The translations under genes were made by a program, and so were the position numbers. A DNA stretch of 64,000 bases, from contig NZ_CP071007.1 of the NCBI RefSeq assembly GCF_018417635.1, positions 5,642,501-5,706,500 of the forward strand, written 5' to 3'. Below the pieces are notes generated by a model. The model was not told where the DNA came from and did not search any database. It saw nothing but the letters and a program-made list of their open reading frames with translations. Positions 1-8,926 of the stretch are shown piece by piece (the stretch's first letter is position 1; every line of letters starts with the position of its first letter). Origin of the DNA: Pseudomonas sp. SORT22 (lineage in GTDB: Bacteria; Pseudomonadota; Gammaproteobacteria; Pseudomonadales; Pseudomonadaceae).

Positions 1-1899
1 CACCGCACCGACGGCCAGCGAGGCATGCACCGGCAGTTTGCCCGGGGCGATATGGCGGTCGCTCAGCACCAGCTGGGTCTTGCCGCTGCGCACGGCTTCT
101 TCGGCCTGATCGGCGATGTTGCGCACCGCCGCTTCCAGGCCCAGGCTCTCGACGTAGTTGAGGTCGATCAACTGACGCTCGAAGCCGGGGCGGTCGAGGT
201 TCATCAGCGAGCGCCACTTGGCGGGCGAGATCACCGGCGAGCTGAGGATCACCCGCGAGGCGTGCTCTGGGGATTCCTGGAAGATGTTGCGCTCGGCGCC
301 CAGGCAGATCTCCAGCGACATGACGATCGCTTCACGCAGCGGATCGATCGGCGGGTTGGTGACCTGGGCGAATTGCTGGCGAAAGTAGTCGTAGGTCGAG
401 CGCACGCGCTGCGAAAGAATCGCCATCGGCGTGTCGTCGCCCATCGAGCCGACCGCTTCCTGGCCTTGTTCGCCAAGCGGACGCAGCACTTGGTCACGCT
501 CTTCGAAGGTGACCTGGAACATCTTCATATACTGCTTGAGCTGGTCAGCATCGTAGCTGGCCACGCCCTGGTCATCGCTGAGGTCGGCCTGGATGCGCAG
601 GGCATTCTGGCGCAGCCAGCGCTTGTACGGATGGCGCGACTTGAGGCGGTTGTCGATGGCATCGGTGTCGAGGATCTGCCCGGTTTCGGTGTCCACGGCA
701 AAGATCTGCCCCGGGCCGACCCGGCCCTTGGCGATCACGTCTTCAGGCTTGTAGTCCCACACGCCGATTTCCGACGCCAGGGTGATGTAGCCGTTCTTGG
801 TGGTGACCCAGCGCGCCGGGCGCAGGCCGTTGCGGTCGAGCAGGCACACCGCATGGCGGCCTTCGGTCAGTACCACGCCGGCCGGGCCGTCCCATGCTTC
901 CATGTGCATGGAGTTGTATTCGTAGAACGCGCGCAGGTCGGCGTCCATGGTCTCGACGTTCTGCCACGCCGGCGGAATGATCATGCGCACGCCGCGGAAC
1001 AGGTCGATGCCGCCGGTGACCATCAGTTCGAGCATGTTGTCCATGCTCGAGGAGTCGGAACCGACGCGGTTGACCAGCGGGCCGAGTTCTTCGAGGTCCG
1101 GGATCAGGTCGTTGGCGAACTTGGTGCGCCGCGCCTGGGCCCAGTTGCGGTTACCGGTGATGGTGTTGATCTCGCCGTTGTGGGCGAGGAAGCGGAACGG
1201 CTGCGCCAGCGGCCATTTCGGCAGGGTGTTGGTGGAGAAGCGCTGGTGGAACACGCAGATCGCGGTTTGCAGGCGCTCGTCGCTGAGGTCCGGATAGAAG
1301 GCGGCGAGGTCCGCCGGCATCATCAGGCCTTTGTAGATGATGGTTTTGTGCGAAAAGCTGCAGATGTAGTGGTCGGTGTCGGCGGCGTTGGCCACCGAAG
1401 AGCGACGACGCGAACTGAACAGCTTGATGGCGAATTCCTGATCGCTCAGGCCTTCACCGCCAATGAACACCTGCTCGATCTGCGGCAGGCGCTCCAGGGC
1501 CAGGCGGCCGAGGACGCTGGTGTCGATCGGCACTTTGCGCCAGCCCACCAGTTGCAGGCCGGCCGCGAGGATCTCGCGGTTCATGTTGGCGCGCGCGGCT
1601 TCAGCCTTGGCGTTGTCCTGATTGAAGAACACCATGCCGACCGCATATTGCTTGGGCAGCTCAGTGGCGAACTGTTCGCGGGCCACGGCACGCAGGAACT
1701 GATCGGGCTTTTGCATGAGCAGACCGCAACCGTCGCCGGTCTTGCCGTCGGCGTTGATCCCACCGCGGTGGGTCATGCAGGTCAGGGCCTGGATGGCCGT
1801 TTGCAAAAGGTGGTGGCTGGGTTCGCCCGTCATATGGGCGATCAGGCCGAAACCACAGTTATCCTTGAATTCTTCGGGATGGTACAGACCTGTTTTCAT
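1..1899 (-). CDS. gltB: Glutamate synthase (NADPH) large subunit, N-terminal 633 residues (runs off the left edge)
   Basis: GOGAT large subunit. It transfers the glutamine amide nitrogen to 2-oxoglutarate with the GltD subunit, in the cytoplasm. The frame is open from ATG at 1899 to base 1, so the gene continues outside the window (the family is about 1,480 residues). The start [19 protein letters not shown] is followed by the class II glutamine amidotransferase domain. Cys15 is the expected N-terminal nucleophile exposed after removal of a 14-residue propeptide, and the family motif THRGG follows. A GGTGAG ribosome site precedes the ATG. It lies downstream of damX on the same strand, with a 363-base gap that probably carries its own promoter. 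Identification is firm; the C-terminal FMN/Fe-S part is not visible. Confidence 0.96.
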   Translation of the reverse strand, partial: MKTGLYHPEEFKDNCGFGLIAHMTGEPSHHLLQTAIQALTCMTHRGGINADGKTGDGCGLLMQKPDQFLRAVAREQFATELPKQYAVGMVFFNQDNAKAEAARANMNREILAAGLQLVGWRKVPIDTSVLGRLALERLPQIEQVFIGGEGLSDQEFAIKLFSSRRRSSVANAADTDHYICSFSHKTIIYKGLMMPADLAAFYPDLSDERLQTAICVFHQRFSTNTLPKWPLAQPFRFLAHNGEINTITGNRNWAQARRTKFANDLIPDLEELGPLVNRVGSDSSSMDNMLELMVTGGIDLFRGVRMIIPPAWQNVETMDADLRAFYEYNSMHMEAWDGPAGVVLTEGRHAVCLLDRNGLRPARWVTTKNGYITLASEIGVWDYKPEDVIAKGRVGPGQIFAVDTETGQILDTDAIDNRLKSRHPYKRWLRQNALRIQADLSDDQGVASYDADQLKQYMKMFQVTFEERDQVLRPLGEQGQEAVGSMGDDTPMAILSQRVRSTYDYFRQQFAQVTNPPIDPLREAIVMSLEICLGAERNIFQESPEHASRVILSSPVISPAKWRSLMNLDRPGFERQLIDLNYVESLGLEAAVRNIADQAEEAVRSGKTQLVLSDRHIAPGKLPVHASLAVGAV

Positions 1900-2262
1900 A
1901 GACACTTTCTCACCAGGTTCGCCTCTCACCAAGGCAAATCTTTTTTTAGTACAACCACTTACCATCCACGCCGAACGAATGCCAGCTTTGCGGGGGCAAT
2001 AGGGGAGCCATTGTTGCACAGCGACAGGGAAGCCCACAAATTTACGACGAATTGCCGTAAGTCCATGTCGCATTTTTGAATGTTTTTAAGCGTGCGCCGT
2101 GGTAACGGCATGGCTTGAGTCTGAAGCGTTTCAGCCTGGACTGCAAGAACGGCTTGTGGCCGGCAGTCTGGGACAGAAAAGCCTGCCGCGCAGTACGCAG
2201 CAGGCTTGACCGATGTTCAGGAGTCGCTCAGCAGGTGGCGGGGGTAGTGCCACCAGGCTATA
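1900..2262. other. 363-base non-coding region between damX and gltB
   Basis: There is no credible gene here. It holds a hairpin just after damX (2179-2207) and the presumed gltB promoter and leader. An imperfect 19-base palindrome, TTACG-N9-CGTAA, lies at 2042-2060, about 145 bases upstream of the gltB start, and could be a regulator site. No convincing -35/-10 pair was found by eye. Confidence 0.5.
2179..2207 (-). terminator. Hairpin after damX
   Basis: An 8-bp perfect inverted repeat, AAGCCTGC/GCAGGCTT, with a 13-base loop lies 56 bases past the damX stop. Only a short T run follows on the minus strand, so it is a weak terminator candidate. Confidence 0.45.
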
Positions 2263-3858
2263 TCAGCGGGTCGAGGCCAGTTCTTGTTGGACGCTGGCGA
2301 CGGTACGAGGCCAAGGTTTACCAGCCTGGACCTTGGCTGGCAAGGCCTTGATTGCAGCCAGGGCGGCATCACGGCTGGCGAAGTTGCCGTAGGTGATGAC
2401 GTACAGCGGCTTGCCCTGCAGGGTTTTCTTGAAGTAGCGATAGTCGCCACCCTGAGCCTTGACGTAGGCCTGGGCCGACGCTTCGGAGCTGGTGCCGAGG
2501 ATTTGCACGACATAATTGCCCGGCTTCTGCCCGGCGTACCAGCTACCACCGGCTGCGGGCTTGGCGGCCGGCTTCTCGGCGGGCTTGGGCGCAGGCTTGG
2601 CGGTTGCAACCTGGGTTGGCGCAGGCTTGGCTGCAGGAGCAACCGGCTTGCTGGCAGCAGGTGCTACCGACTGCTGCACAGGTGCAACCGGTTGCGCCGG
2701 GGTTGGCGCAGGGCCAGCGGTGACTCCTGCCGGTGGCGCGATAGTGGTGACGGTCGGCGGAGTAGAGGGTTGCAGCGCGGTTTCGCCGGCTGGCGTCGAC
2801 TCTTCGCCTTCACCCATGCCGGTAGACTCGGCCAGCGGGCCACGCATGACCGGTTGCGACTGACCTACCAGCGGCAGTGGCATCGGCTGCGAATTGCCGG
2901 CGAATTCGATCGCCGGGCCGCCGTTGTTCGATTGGGCATTGCCTGGCTGACCTTCGCCCAGCGGCAGTTGCGCCTGTTCGGCAGGGGCAGTTGGCGCCTG
3001 ATCACCCTTCTTCGGCATCAGCACGGCGGCCGCGACGGCGACCACGACAACTGCAGACAGCGCCAGCACATGTTTCTTCGGCATATTGAACCCCATTGAT
3101 GGTCGCTTCGCCGTGGTCCGGCTGGCGATCATGGCTTCGATCAAGGTATCGCGGGCAACCTGGTTGATAGTCCCGGGCCAGCCGTCAGAGTTTTGGTGAA
3201 TATCAACGATCTGCTCACTGCTGAACACTTCGATGCCCCGCCCGGCACCTTCCAGGCGCTGCTCGAGGTATTCACGGGTTTCTTCTTCGCTGTAGGGCTC
3301 AAGCTCGATGACATGAAAGCGCTCCTGCTCGGCATTGAGCTCTTCCAGCCCGGCGATCAGTGACGGCTCGCCAAACAGGAAGACATGCGGACGCCCTTCC
3401 GGGGTACCCGCCGCCAACTCCAGCAAGGCTTGGAGTGCCGACTCGCCAAGTTGTTCCGCATCGTCCACCAGCAGATAGACTTCCTGCCCGGTCAGCGCCA
3501 GTTGTACCACCTGGGCAAGGATGTCCGGGACTTCAGCCTGGGCCACGCCCAATGACTGGGCCACCTGGCCGAGCAGGCTGGCGGCATCGCTGGCGCCACG
3601 GGCGGAAACCACCACGCTCTGCACCGATTGCTTGTTGGTGCTGGCCACCAGGGCCTGGCGCAGCAGGGTCTTGCCACTGCCTTGAGGGCCAGTGACCACC
3701 AGCAGCAACTGGCTGTAGCGGGCCAGGTGGTGCAATTGGCCGAGTACCGGCTTGCGCTGGGCTGGGAAGAATTTGAAACCCGGCACCCGTGCAGCGAAGG
3801 GGTCGTGGTTCAACTGGTAATGGCCGAGAAAGGCCTCGTCGGCATGCAAACTAGTCAT
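2263..3858 (-). CDS. damX: DamX-like cell-division protein: AAA ATPase plus SPOR domain
   Basis: 531 residues. The N-terminal part is an ExeA-type AAA ATPase with Walker A GPQGSGKT (57-64) and a Walker B-like LLVDDAEQL. One membrane helix follows at about 265-283, then a long Pro/Ala/Gln-rich periplasmic linker, and a C-terminal SPOR domain (about 448-531) that in this family binds denuded septal peptidoglycan. This is larger than E. coli DamX because the ATPase domain is retained. It lies 16 bases downstream of aroB, the usual aroK-aroB-damX order. It probably acts at the division septum; the role of the ATPase part is not evident from the sequence. Confidence 0.88.
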   Translation of the reverse strand: MTSLHADEAFLGHYQLNHDPFAARVPGFKFFPAQRKPVLGQLHHLARYSQLLLVVTGPQGSGKTLLRQALVASTNKQSVQSVVVSARGASDAASLLGQVAQSLGVAQAEVPDILAQVVQLALTGQEVYLLVDDAEQLGESALQALLELAAGTPEGRPHVFLFGEPSLIAGLEELNAEQERFHVIELEPYSEEETREYLEQRLEGAGRGIEVFSSEQIVDIHQNSDGWPGTINQVARDTLIEAMIASRTTAKRPSMGFNMPKKHVLALSAVVVVAVAAAVLMPKKGDQAPTAPAEQAQLPLGEGQPGNAQSNNGGPAIEFAGNSQPMPLPLVGQSQPVMRGPLAESTGMGEGEESTPAGETALQPSTPPTVTTIAPPAGVTAGPAPTPAQPVAPVQQSVAPAASKPVAPAAKPAPTQVATAKPAPKPAEKPAAKPAAGGSWYAGQKPGNYVVQILGTSSEASAQAYVKAQGGDYRYFKKTLQGKPLYVITYGNFASRDAALAAIKALPAKVQAGKPWPRTVASVQQELASTR

Positions 3859-3874
3859 CGGACGCTCATCAACC

Positions 3875-4972
3875 TCAAAGCTGGGCCACGATCGCGCGGT
3901 AATCCGCGGCCAGCGTGGCCTGAAGAATCTCTTTCGGATAGTCGTCGGTGACCACCGCTTCGCCCATGCGGCGCAGCAGGACCAGACGCAGACGACCGTC
4001 GAGTACCTTTTTATCTACTGCCATGTGTTCCATGAACTGCGCCGGGGTCATCTCGGCGGGCGGCACCACCGGCAAGCCTGCGTTCTGGAACAGACGGATA
4101 CCACGGTCACGCTCCTGCTGGCTGATCCAGCCCAGGCGCATGGACATTTCCAGGGCCATTACAGTGCCCGCCGCGACGGCCTCACCGTGAAGCCACACAC
4201 CATAGCCCATGTGGGTCTCGATGGCGTGACCGAAGGTGTGGCCCAGGTTCAGCGTGGCACGCACGCCCGACTCGCGCTCATCGGCGCCCACTACCGCAGC
4301 CTTGGCCGCGCAGGAACGACGAATGGCCTCGGTCAGCGCCACCTGGTCAACGCCGCGCAAGGCCTGCATATGCTCTTCGAGCCAGCCCAGGAAGGGTTCG
4401 TCACAAATCAGGCCGTATTTGATCACTTCGGCCAGGCCTGCCGACAGCTCGCGCGGCGGCAGGCTATTGAGGCTGCGGGTGTCGATCAGCACCGCGTTGG
4501 GCTGATAGAAGGCACCGACCATGTTCTTGCCCAGCGGGTGGTTGATGCCGGTCTTGCCCCCTACCGACGAATCGACCTGAGACAACAAGGTAGTCGGCAC
4601 CTGGATGAAATCCACGCCGCGCTGGTAGCAGGCGGCGGCAAAGCCGGCTATGTCGCCGATCACCCCGCCGCCAAGCGCTACCACGGTAGTGCGGCGGTCG
4701 TGGCGGGCGGTCAGCAGCGCATCGAAGATCAACTGCAGGGTTTCCCAGTTCTTGTAGGCCTCGCCGTCGGGCAACACCACCGGCAGTACCGAATAGGCAC
4801 CCAGGGTCTTGCTCAGGCGTTCGAGATAGAGGGGTGCGACAGTCTCGTTGGACACGATGGCGACCTGCCGGCCAGCGATATGCGGCGCCAGCAGTTCAGG
4901 TTGATCCAGCAGGCCTTCGCCAATGTAGATCGGGTAGCTACGCTCGCCCAATTCGACCTTTAGTGTCTGCAT
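3875..4972 (-). CDS. aroB: 3-dehydroquinate synthase
   Basis: Second step of the shikimate pathway: DAHP to 3-dehydroquinate, NAD- and metal-dependent, cytoplasmic. 365 residues from ATG 4972, which has a GGGGAC ribosome site; an ATG 12 bases further upstream is less likely. Visible motifs are the NAD-binding [11 protein letters not shown], the [20 protein letters not shown] block, and metal-binding [20 protein letters not shown] and HGEAVAAG. It follows aroK by about 100 bases on the same strand and is probably co-transcribed with it and damX. Confidence 0.98.
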   Translation of the reverse strand: MQTLKVELGERSYPIYIGEGLLDQPELLAPHIAGRQVAIVSNETVAPLYLERLSKTLGAYSVLPVVLPDGEAYKNWETLQLIFDALLTARHDRRTTVVALGGGVIGDIAGFAAACYQRGVDFIQVPTTLLSQVDSSVGGKTGINHPLGKNMVGAFYQPNAVLIDTRSLNSLPPRELSAGLAEVIKYGLICDEPFLGWLEEHMQALRGVDQVALTEAIRRSCAAKAAVVGADERESGVRATLNLGHTFGHAIETHMGYGVWLHGEAVAAGTVMALEMSMRLGWISQQERDRGIRLFQNAGLPVVPPAEMTPAQFMEHMAVDKKVLDGRLRLVLLRRMGEAVVTDDYPKEILQATLAADYRAIVAQL

Positions 4973-5071
4973 GTGTCCCCACAATGAACTAGGCGCGGCA
5001 TCGATGGCTCGAACCGCGCGATAACGGTGTGCCCTGTCACGGCATGACTGGTCGCCGAGGATAGTCCTGGC

Positions 5072-5590
5072 TTAACGGGGCGGCAACTTCTGCAAGCGCT
5101 CGAGAATATCCTGCACCACCATTCGCGGTGGCCGTTCGTCGGTTTCCACCACCAGATCGGCGATCTCGCGATATAGCGGGTCGCGAACTTCCAGCAGCGC
5201 GCGCAAAGTCGCCTCCGGGTTGGCGGTGCGCAGCAACGGCCGGTTGCGATCACGCGAGGTGCGCCCGACCTGCTGCTCGACCGAGGCGTGCAGGTACACC
5301 ACTCGCCCGCCGGCATGCAGGGCCTGACGGTTGGCATCGCGCATTACCGCGCCGCCACCGGTAGCCAGCACCACGCCATCGAACGCGCAGAGCTCGGCGA
5401 TCATCGCCTGCTCGCGGTCACGAAAGCCCGGCTCGCCTTCCTTATCGAAGATCCACGGGATATTGGCGCCGGTGCGCAATTCAATTTCCTTGTCGGAATC
5501 CTTGAACGGCAGGCGCAGCTCTTTGGCCAGCAGGCGGCCGATGGTGCTTTTGCCAGCACCCATCGGCCCCACAAGTATCAAATTTCGCAC
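5072..5590 (-). CDS. aroK: Shikimate kinase
   Basis: Phosphorylates shikimate at the 3-hydroxyl using ATP. 172 residues, the normal length. P-loop GPMGAGKST at 8-16, the shikimate-binding DSDKEIE (Asp32/Asp34) and GGGAVMR are all present. The start is GTG at 5590, four bases after the pilQ stop, with no strong ribosome site of its own, so translation is probably coupled to pilQ. The pilQ-aroK-aroB arrangement is the standard Pseudomonas order. Confidence 0.97.
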   Translation of the reverse strand: MRNLILVGPMGAGKSTIGRLLAKELRLPFKDSDKEIELRTGANIPWIFDKEGEPGFRDREQAMIAELCAFDGVVLATGGGAVMRDANRQALHAGGRVVYLHASVEQQVGRTSRDRNRPLLRTANPEATLRALLEVRDPLYREIADLVVETDERPPRMVVQDILERLQKLPPR

Positions 5591-5594
5591 AGAA

Positions 5595-6836
5595 TCAACG
5601 ACTCACAGCAATCGCCTGGTCACTCATGATACGCGGAGTCAGGAAGACCAGCAGCTCGGATTTTTTCTCTTGTAGAACATCGCGACGAAACAGCCGCCCA
5701 ACATACGGCACATCGCCGAAAAATGGCACCTTGTCGACAACTTTACTTTGCACCGTCGAGTACACGCCGCCGATGACGATGGTCTCGCCATCATTGATAC
5801 GCACCTTGGCGTTGACCTCGTTTTTACGGATCGCCGGCACGTGATCCAGGGCGTTGAGGTAGTCGGGCTCGTCCTTGGTCACCTTGACCACCATGATTAC
5901 ACGGTTGTCCGGGGTGATCTGCGGGGTGACCTCAAGGGACAGCGAGGCCTCGCGGAAGGTCACCGAGGTAGCGCCGCTGCCGCTGGTTTCCTGATACGGC
6001 ACCTCGGTGCCCTTGAGGATCCGCGCAGTTTCCTTGTCAGCGGTGACGACCTTGGGCTGGGAAATGATTTCGCCGTTGCCGGTGCGCTCCATGGCGCTCA
6101 GTTCCAGGTCGAGCAGCGCACTGTTGCGCACCAGGCCAAAGCCGATACTCGACGATGCCCGGTCCGCGCCAAGGTCGACGAAGGTATCGCCACCACCCAG
6201 GCTCAAGCCCTTGCCCAACTGCACCTGGCCACCCCAGCGCACACCCAGGCTCTTTTCAAAATCGACGTTGGCCTCGACGATCCGCGCCTCGATCATGACC
6301 TGGCGTACCGGCACATCGAGTTCGCCGATCAACCTGCGCAGCTCTTCCAGACGTTCCGGCGACTGGCTGGCGACCAGGGTGTTGGTGCGCTCATCGACAC
6401 TCAGCGAACCATGGCTGGCGCCGCCGGCCTCATGGGCCATCAGGCTGTGGAAAAGCTCGGCGATATCGGTGGCCCTGGCGTGGTGGATCGGTATCAGCTC
6501 GCGCCGCGACGGCGCGGACCCGGCCAGTTCGGCAAGCGGTGCGACCAGCAATACATTGCCATCCTTGCGCTGCTCCAGGCCCTTGCTGCGCAGCACCAGC
6601 TCCAGCGCCTGGTCCCAGGGCACATCCTGCAAGCGCAAGGTCACCTTGCCCTGCACCGCATCACTGGCCACCAGGTTGACCCCGGAAAAATCAGCCAGCA
6701 CCTGCAGTACCGTACGCACCTCGACATCCTGAAAATTCAATGACAACGGCTCACCGCCGTACTGTTGCTTGCCCGCAAACGCGCCGGCAGACAGGCAACA
6801 GCCTATCAGCGCCCCAACCACAGCCCCCTTGCCCAT
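5595..6836 (-). CDS. pilQ: Short PilQ-type secretin
   Basis: Outer-membrane secretin of type IV pilus or DNA-uptake machinery. 413 residues, against more than 700 for the P. aeruginosa protein. A signal peptide (about 1-21, ending AGAFA) leads directly into an STN/N0-like domain ([22 protein letters not shown] region), an N1 domain and the secretin core, ending with the [10 protein letters not shown] motif and [12 protein letters not shown]. The N-terminal AMIN peptidoglycan-binding repeats of long PilQ proteins are absent. The start has a strong GGGAGG ribosome site. The gene follows the pilO-pilP fusion by 24 bases and precedes aroK. Confidence 0.9.
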   Translation of the reverse strand: MGKGAVVGALIGCCLSAGAFAGKQQYGGEPLSLNFQDVEVRTVLQVLADFSGVNLVASDAVQGKVTLRLQDVPWDQALELVLRSKGLEQRKDGNVLLVAPLAELAGSAPSRRELIPIHHARATDIAELFHSLMAHEAGGASHGSLSVDERTNTLVASQSPERLEELRRLIGELDVPVRQVMIEARIVEANVDFEKSLGVRWGGQVQLGKGLSLGGGDTFVDLGADRASSSIGFGLVRNSALLDLELSAMERTGNGEIISQPKVVTADKETARILKGTEVPYQETSGSGATSVTFREASLSLEVTPQITPDNRVIMVVKVTKDEPDYLNALDHVPAIRKNEVNAKVRINDGETIVIGGVYSTVQSKVVDKVPFFGDVPYVGRLFRRDVLQEKKSELLVFLTPRIMSDQAIAVSR

Positions 6837-6860
6837 CGATGACCTCCCTGGTCGGCACCT

Positions 6861-7715
6861 TCAGCGCAGGGCGAGAGTTCGCCGCCGCGCTTGCCAGCCT
6901 TGGCCGGCAACAAAAACCTGTTCGATGACCTCGACATGGCGCTCGCCAATCTCGGCCACCTGCCCCTGGTCACGCCCCAAGCGGTCACCGACCTGCAGCC
7001 GATGCACGCGGCCATCAGCCTGGATCAGCGCGTAGCGCACGCCGCGACTGGCGAGGCTGCCGACCATTTCCAGCTGCTCCAGCGCCAGGCGCTGCAAGAC
7101 ATCGGCATGCACCGCCAGCGCAGATGGAGCGAATGGATTGCGCAGCATCGCAACCGGCCGTCGCTGCGCCGCCTGTGGCTGCGCGCCAGGGGCCAACTGC
7201 GGCTGCGAGCGAGGCTGGTATGAGCGAACCTGCAATTCCATGTGCAGCAACTGCGCATCGGCCGGCTTCAGCGAAAGCCCTTGCACGGTAATCAGCCGCG
7301 GCTGCGCGGCCAGGTCCGCGAAAAATTCGGCAAGCGCCGAAAAGGCGCCACGCAAGCGCAGTTGCACGGGCAGTTCCAAGTAATGCTCAGCGGTCGACGC
7401 TTGGACTACCTGCAACTGTTCAATGGCCACTTCATGGGCCTCGGCCAGGCGGGAGAGCAACTCGAACACGGCAGGCTCGGCGCTCCCTGCCGACAATTGC
7501 CAGCGCGCTTGCTGCAAGCCGCTGTGCAATTCGGCCGTCGGCTCAACGCTGTCTGCGTTGGCGTGCGCCAAGGCATCGACCATCAGCGCCGCCTGCGTCA
7601 TCAGCGGCCGTAAATGCACGGCGTAAGCCAGGCCTGCCAGAAGCGCCAGCAAGCCCGTCAGTATCAACGCCTGCACTGGCCAGGCTCGACTTGCCAGCAC
7701 ACCGCAGAAGCTCAA
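6861..7715 (-). CDS. PilO-PilP fusion protein (pilus alignment subcomplex)
   Basis: 284 residues in one frame. A membrane helix at 13-33 and a PilO-like periplasmic part (about 40-166) are joined by a Pro/Gln-rich linker (about 167-190) to a PilP domain (about 192-284). The PilP part has the family pattern NPF..., LEQLEMVGSL, YALIQ, GRVHRLQVGDRLG and GQVAEI. Separate PilO and PilP would total about 380 residues, so both halves are trimmed. PilP's usual lipoprotein cysteine is missing, so the PilO helix would anchor the whole protein. The start is TTG at 7715, overlapping the pilMN stop as TTGA. Assignment rests on motif recall; the fusion is seen directly. Confidence 0.8.
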   Translation of the reverse strand: MSFCGVLASRAWPVQALILTGLLALLAGLAYAVHLRPLMTQAALMVDALAHANADSVEPTAELHSGLQQARWQLSAGSAEPAVFELLSRLAEAHEVAIEQLQVVQASTAEHYLELPVQLRLRGAFSALAEFFADLAAQPRLITVQGLSLKPADAQLLHMELQVRSYQPRSQPQLAPGAQPQAAQRRPVAMLRNPFAPSALAVHADVLQRLALEQLEMVGSLASRGVRYALIQADGRVHRLQVGDRLGRDQGQVAEIGERHVEVIEQVFVAGQGWQARRRTLALR

Positions 7716-8794
7716 GGTGCAACCTCAAGGGCTGCTACCAGCTCAAACGCATGCCCCTCCTCGACCGCACTTAGCTGCTGCAATTCGGCAGTACTGATCA
7801 AGGATGAAGACTTCAGGCGGTCTGCCAGTTCCGCAACCAGTGCAGCCGAACCGGCCATGCCGGCAAGCCTCAGCACAGCTGGCTCCTGGCTCAGTGCGGT
7901 CAGGTACACGCCATCGGGCATGGCCCGCTCAACCTGCTCGAAGACATCCACGGCGAAATGCCGGCCAGCCTGCAAGCGTTGCAACTGCCTCAGTTCCTGC
8001 CGCAAAGCCTCGGGCTCCAGTTGCCCGCCGGGCGGGCTGAGCGACTGCTGCATGACGCCACGAAAATGCTGGTCGATGAGACCACTGGCAACGGCAACCA
8101 GCAGCACAACACTTGCACAGCCTGTCTGAAACCCTCGAGTACGCAGACGCTGGCGGCGCTCGCGCCATGGCAACAAATTAAGTCGCACGCCGCCCATGGC
8201 CAGGGCGCAGGCCACGTCCAGGCTCGAGCCCGCGTGGCCCAGTTCGGCGTCGAGCGCTACTGCCGGAGCACGCTGCAGCGCCTGGCTATCGATCTCCAGC
8301 ACCCGTGCATTGAGCCCGGCGACTTCAAAGGTGGCCTCAAGTGTTTCCAGCAAACCGCGATGACAGGCCGCGACCTGAACGCTCACCGCATTAGCGCCAG
8401 CCGGCGCCTGCAGCCGGTAATCCAGCGCGGTGTCTTCAAGGTCGAAGGGAATGAACTGCTCAGCGGCATCGTGCACCTGCGCAGCAACTTCAGCATCGGC
8501 CAGACCCGCCGGCAAGCTTATAGATTTGCTGATAGCCCGCGCCGCCGGCAAGGCCACGGCGGCTTGCCGACAGCGGCTGCCACTGCGCTGCAGCGCGCGT
8601 TTCAGGGCCAGGCCGACCACCTCAGGGTCGGCAATCCAGCCGTCGAGCATGGCCCCGACAGGCAGCGGTTCAAGCGCCCAGGCCCGCACGCGCCACGCGC
8701 CTTTGCGCCGGTGCAATTGCACCAGTCGGATAGACGGCGGGGCAATTTCTACCCCCAGGAGTGAACCGGCATCCATGCCGAAGCGTCCAAGCAT
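7712..8794 (-). CDS. PilM-PilN fusion protein with an internally shortened PilM
   Basis: 360 residues. Residues 1-200 resemble the N-terminal part of the actin-like PilM (LLGVEIAPPSIRLVQL, EQFIPFDLEDTALDY) and then jump to a PilM C-terminal-like SLDVACALAM. From about 203 the protein is PilN: VRLNLLPWRERR, a membrane helix at about 222-241, and a periplasmic domain with AMPDGVYLTAL. Normal PilM is about 354 and PilN about 200 residues, so roughly 150 residues of PilM are gone, including the region that holds the second phosphate motif. ATG 8794 has an AAGGAA ribosome site. It is the first gene of the pil-aro operon and diverges from ponA. Confidence 0.8.
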   Translation of the reverse strand: MLGRFGMDAGSLLGVEIAPPSIRLVQLHRRKGAWRVRAWALEPLPVGAMLDGWIADPEVVGLALKRALQRSGSRCRQAAVALPAARAISKSISLPAGLADAEVAAQVHDAAEQFIPFDLEDTALDYRLQAPAGANAVSVQVAACHRGLLETLEATFEVAGLNARVLEIDSQALQRAPAVALDAELGHAGSSLDVACALAMGGVRLNLLPWRERRQRLRTRGFQTGCASVVLLVAVASGLIDQHFRGVMQQSLSPPGGQLEPEALRQELRQLQRLQAGRHFAVDVFEQVERAMPDGVYLTALSQEPAVLRLAGMAGSAALVAELADRLKSSSLISTAELQQLSAVEEGHAFELVAALEVAP

Positions 8795-8851
8795 TGGTTT
8801 TTTCCTTGCTGGCGACAGCCGCGTGCGTAACGCGGCGAGTTGAAAAATGCT

Positions 8852-8857
8852 TATAAT
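8852..8857 (+). promoter_or_regulatory. Consensus -10 box for ponA
   Basis: A perfect TATAAT lies 70 bases before the chosen ponA start. It lies inside the longest possible ORF (TTG 8840), which argues against that longer start. No clear -35 partner is visible. Confidence 0.5.
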
Positions 8858-8926
8858 GCCCAGCGTTTATCCTTTGTCCGCTGGCCCCGCGCGCAACCCA
8901 TTCTTTTATCTGGACGCCCTAAAGCC

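Noticed and set aside
25..2079. A 684-codon plus-strand open frame over gltB
   Set aside because: The opposite strand encodes a clear GltB N-terminus. The plus-strand product is rich in His, Arg and Val with no domain I recognise.
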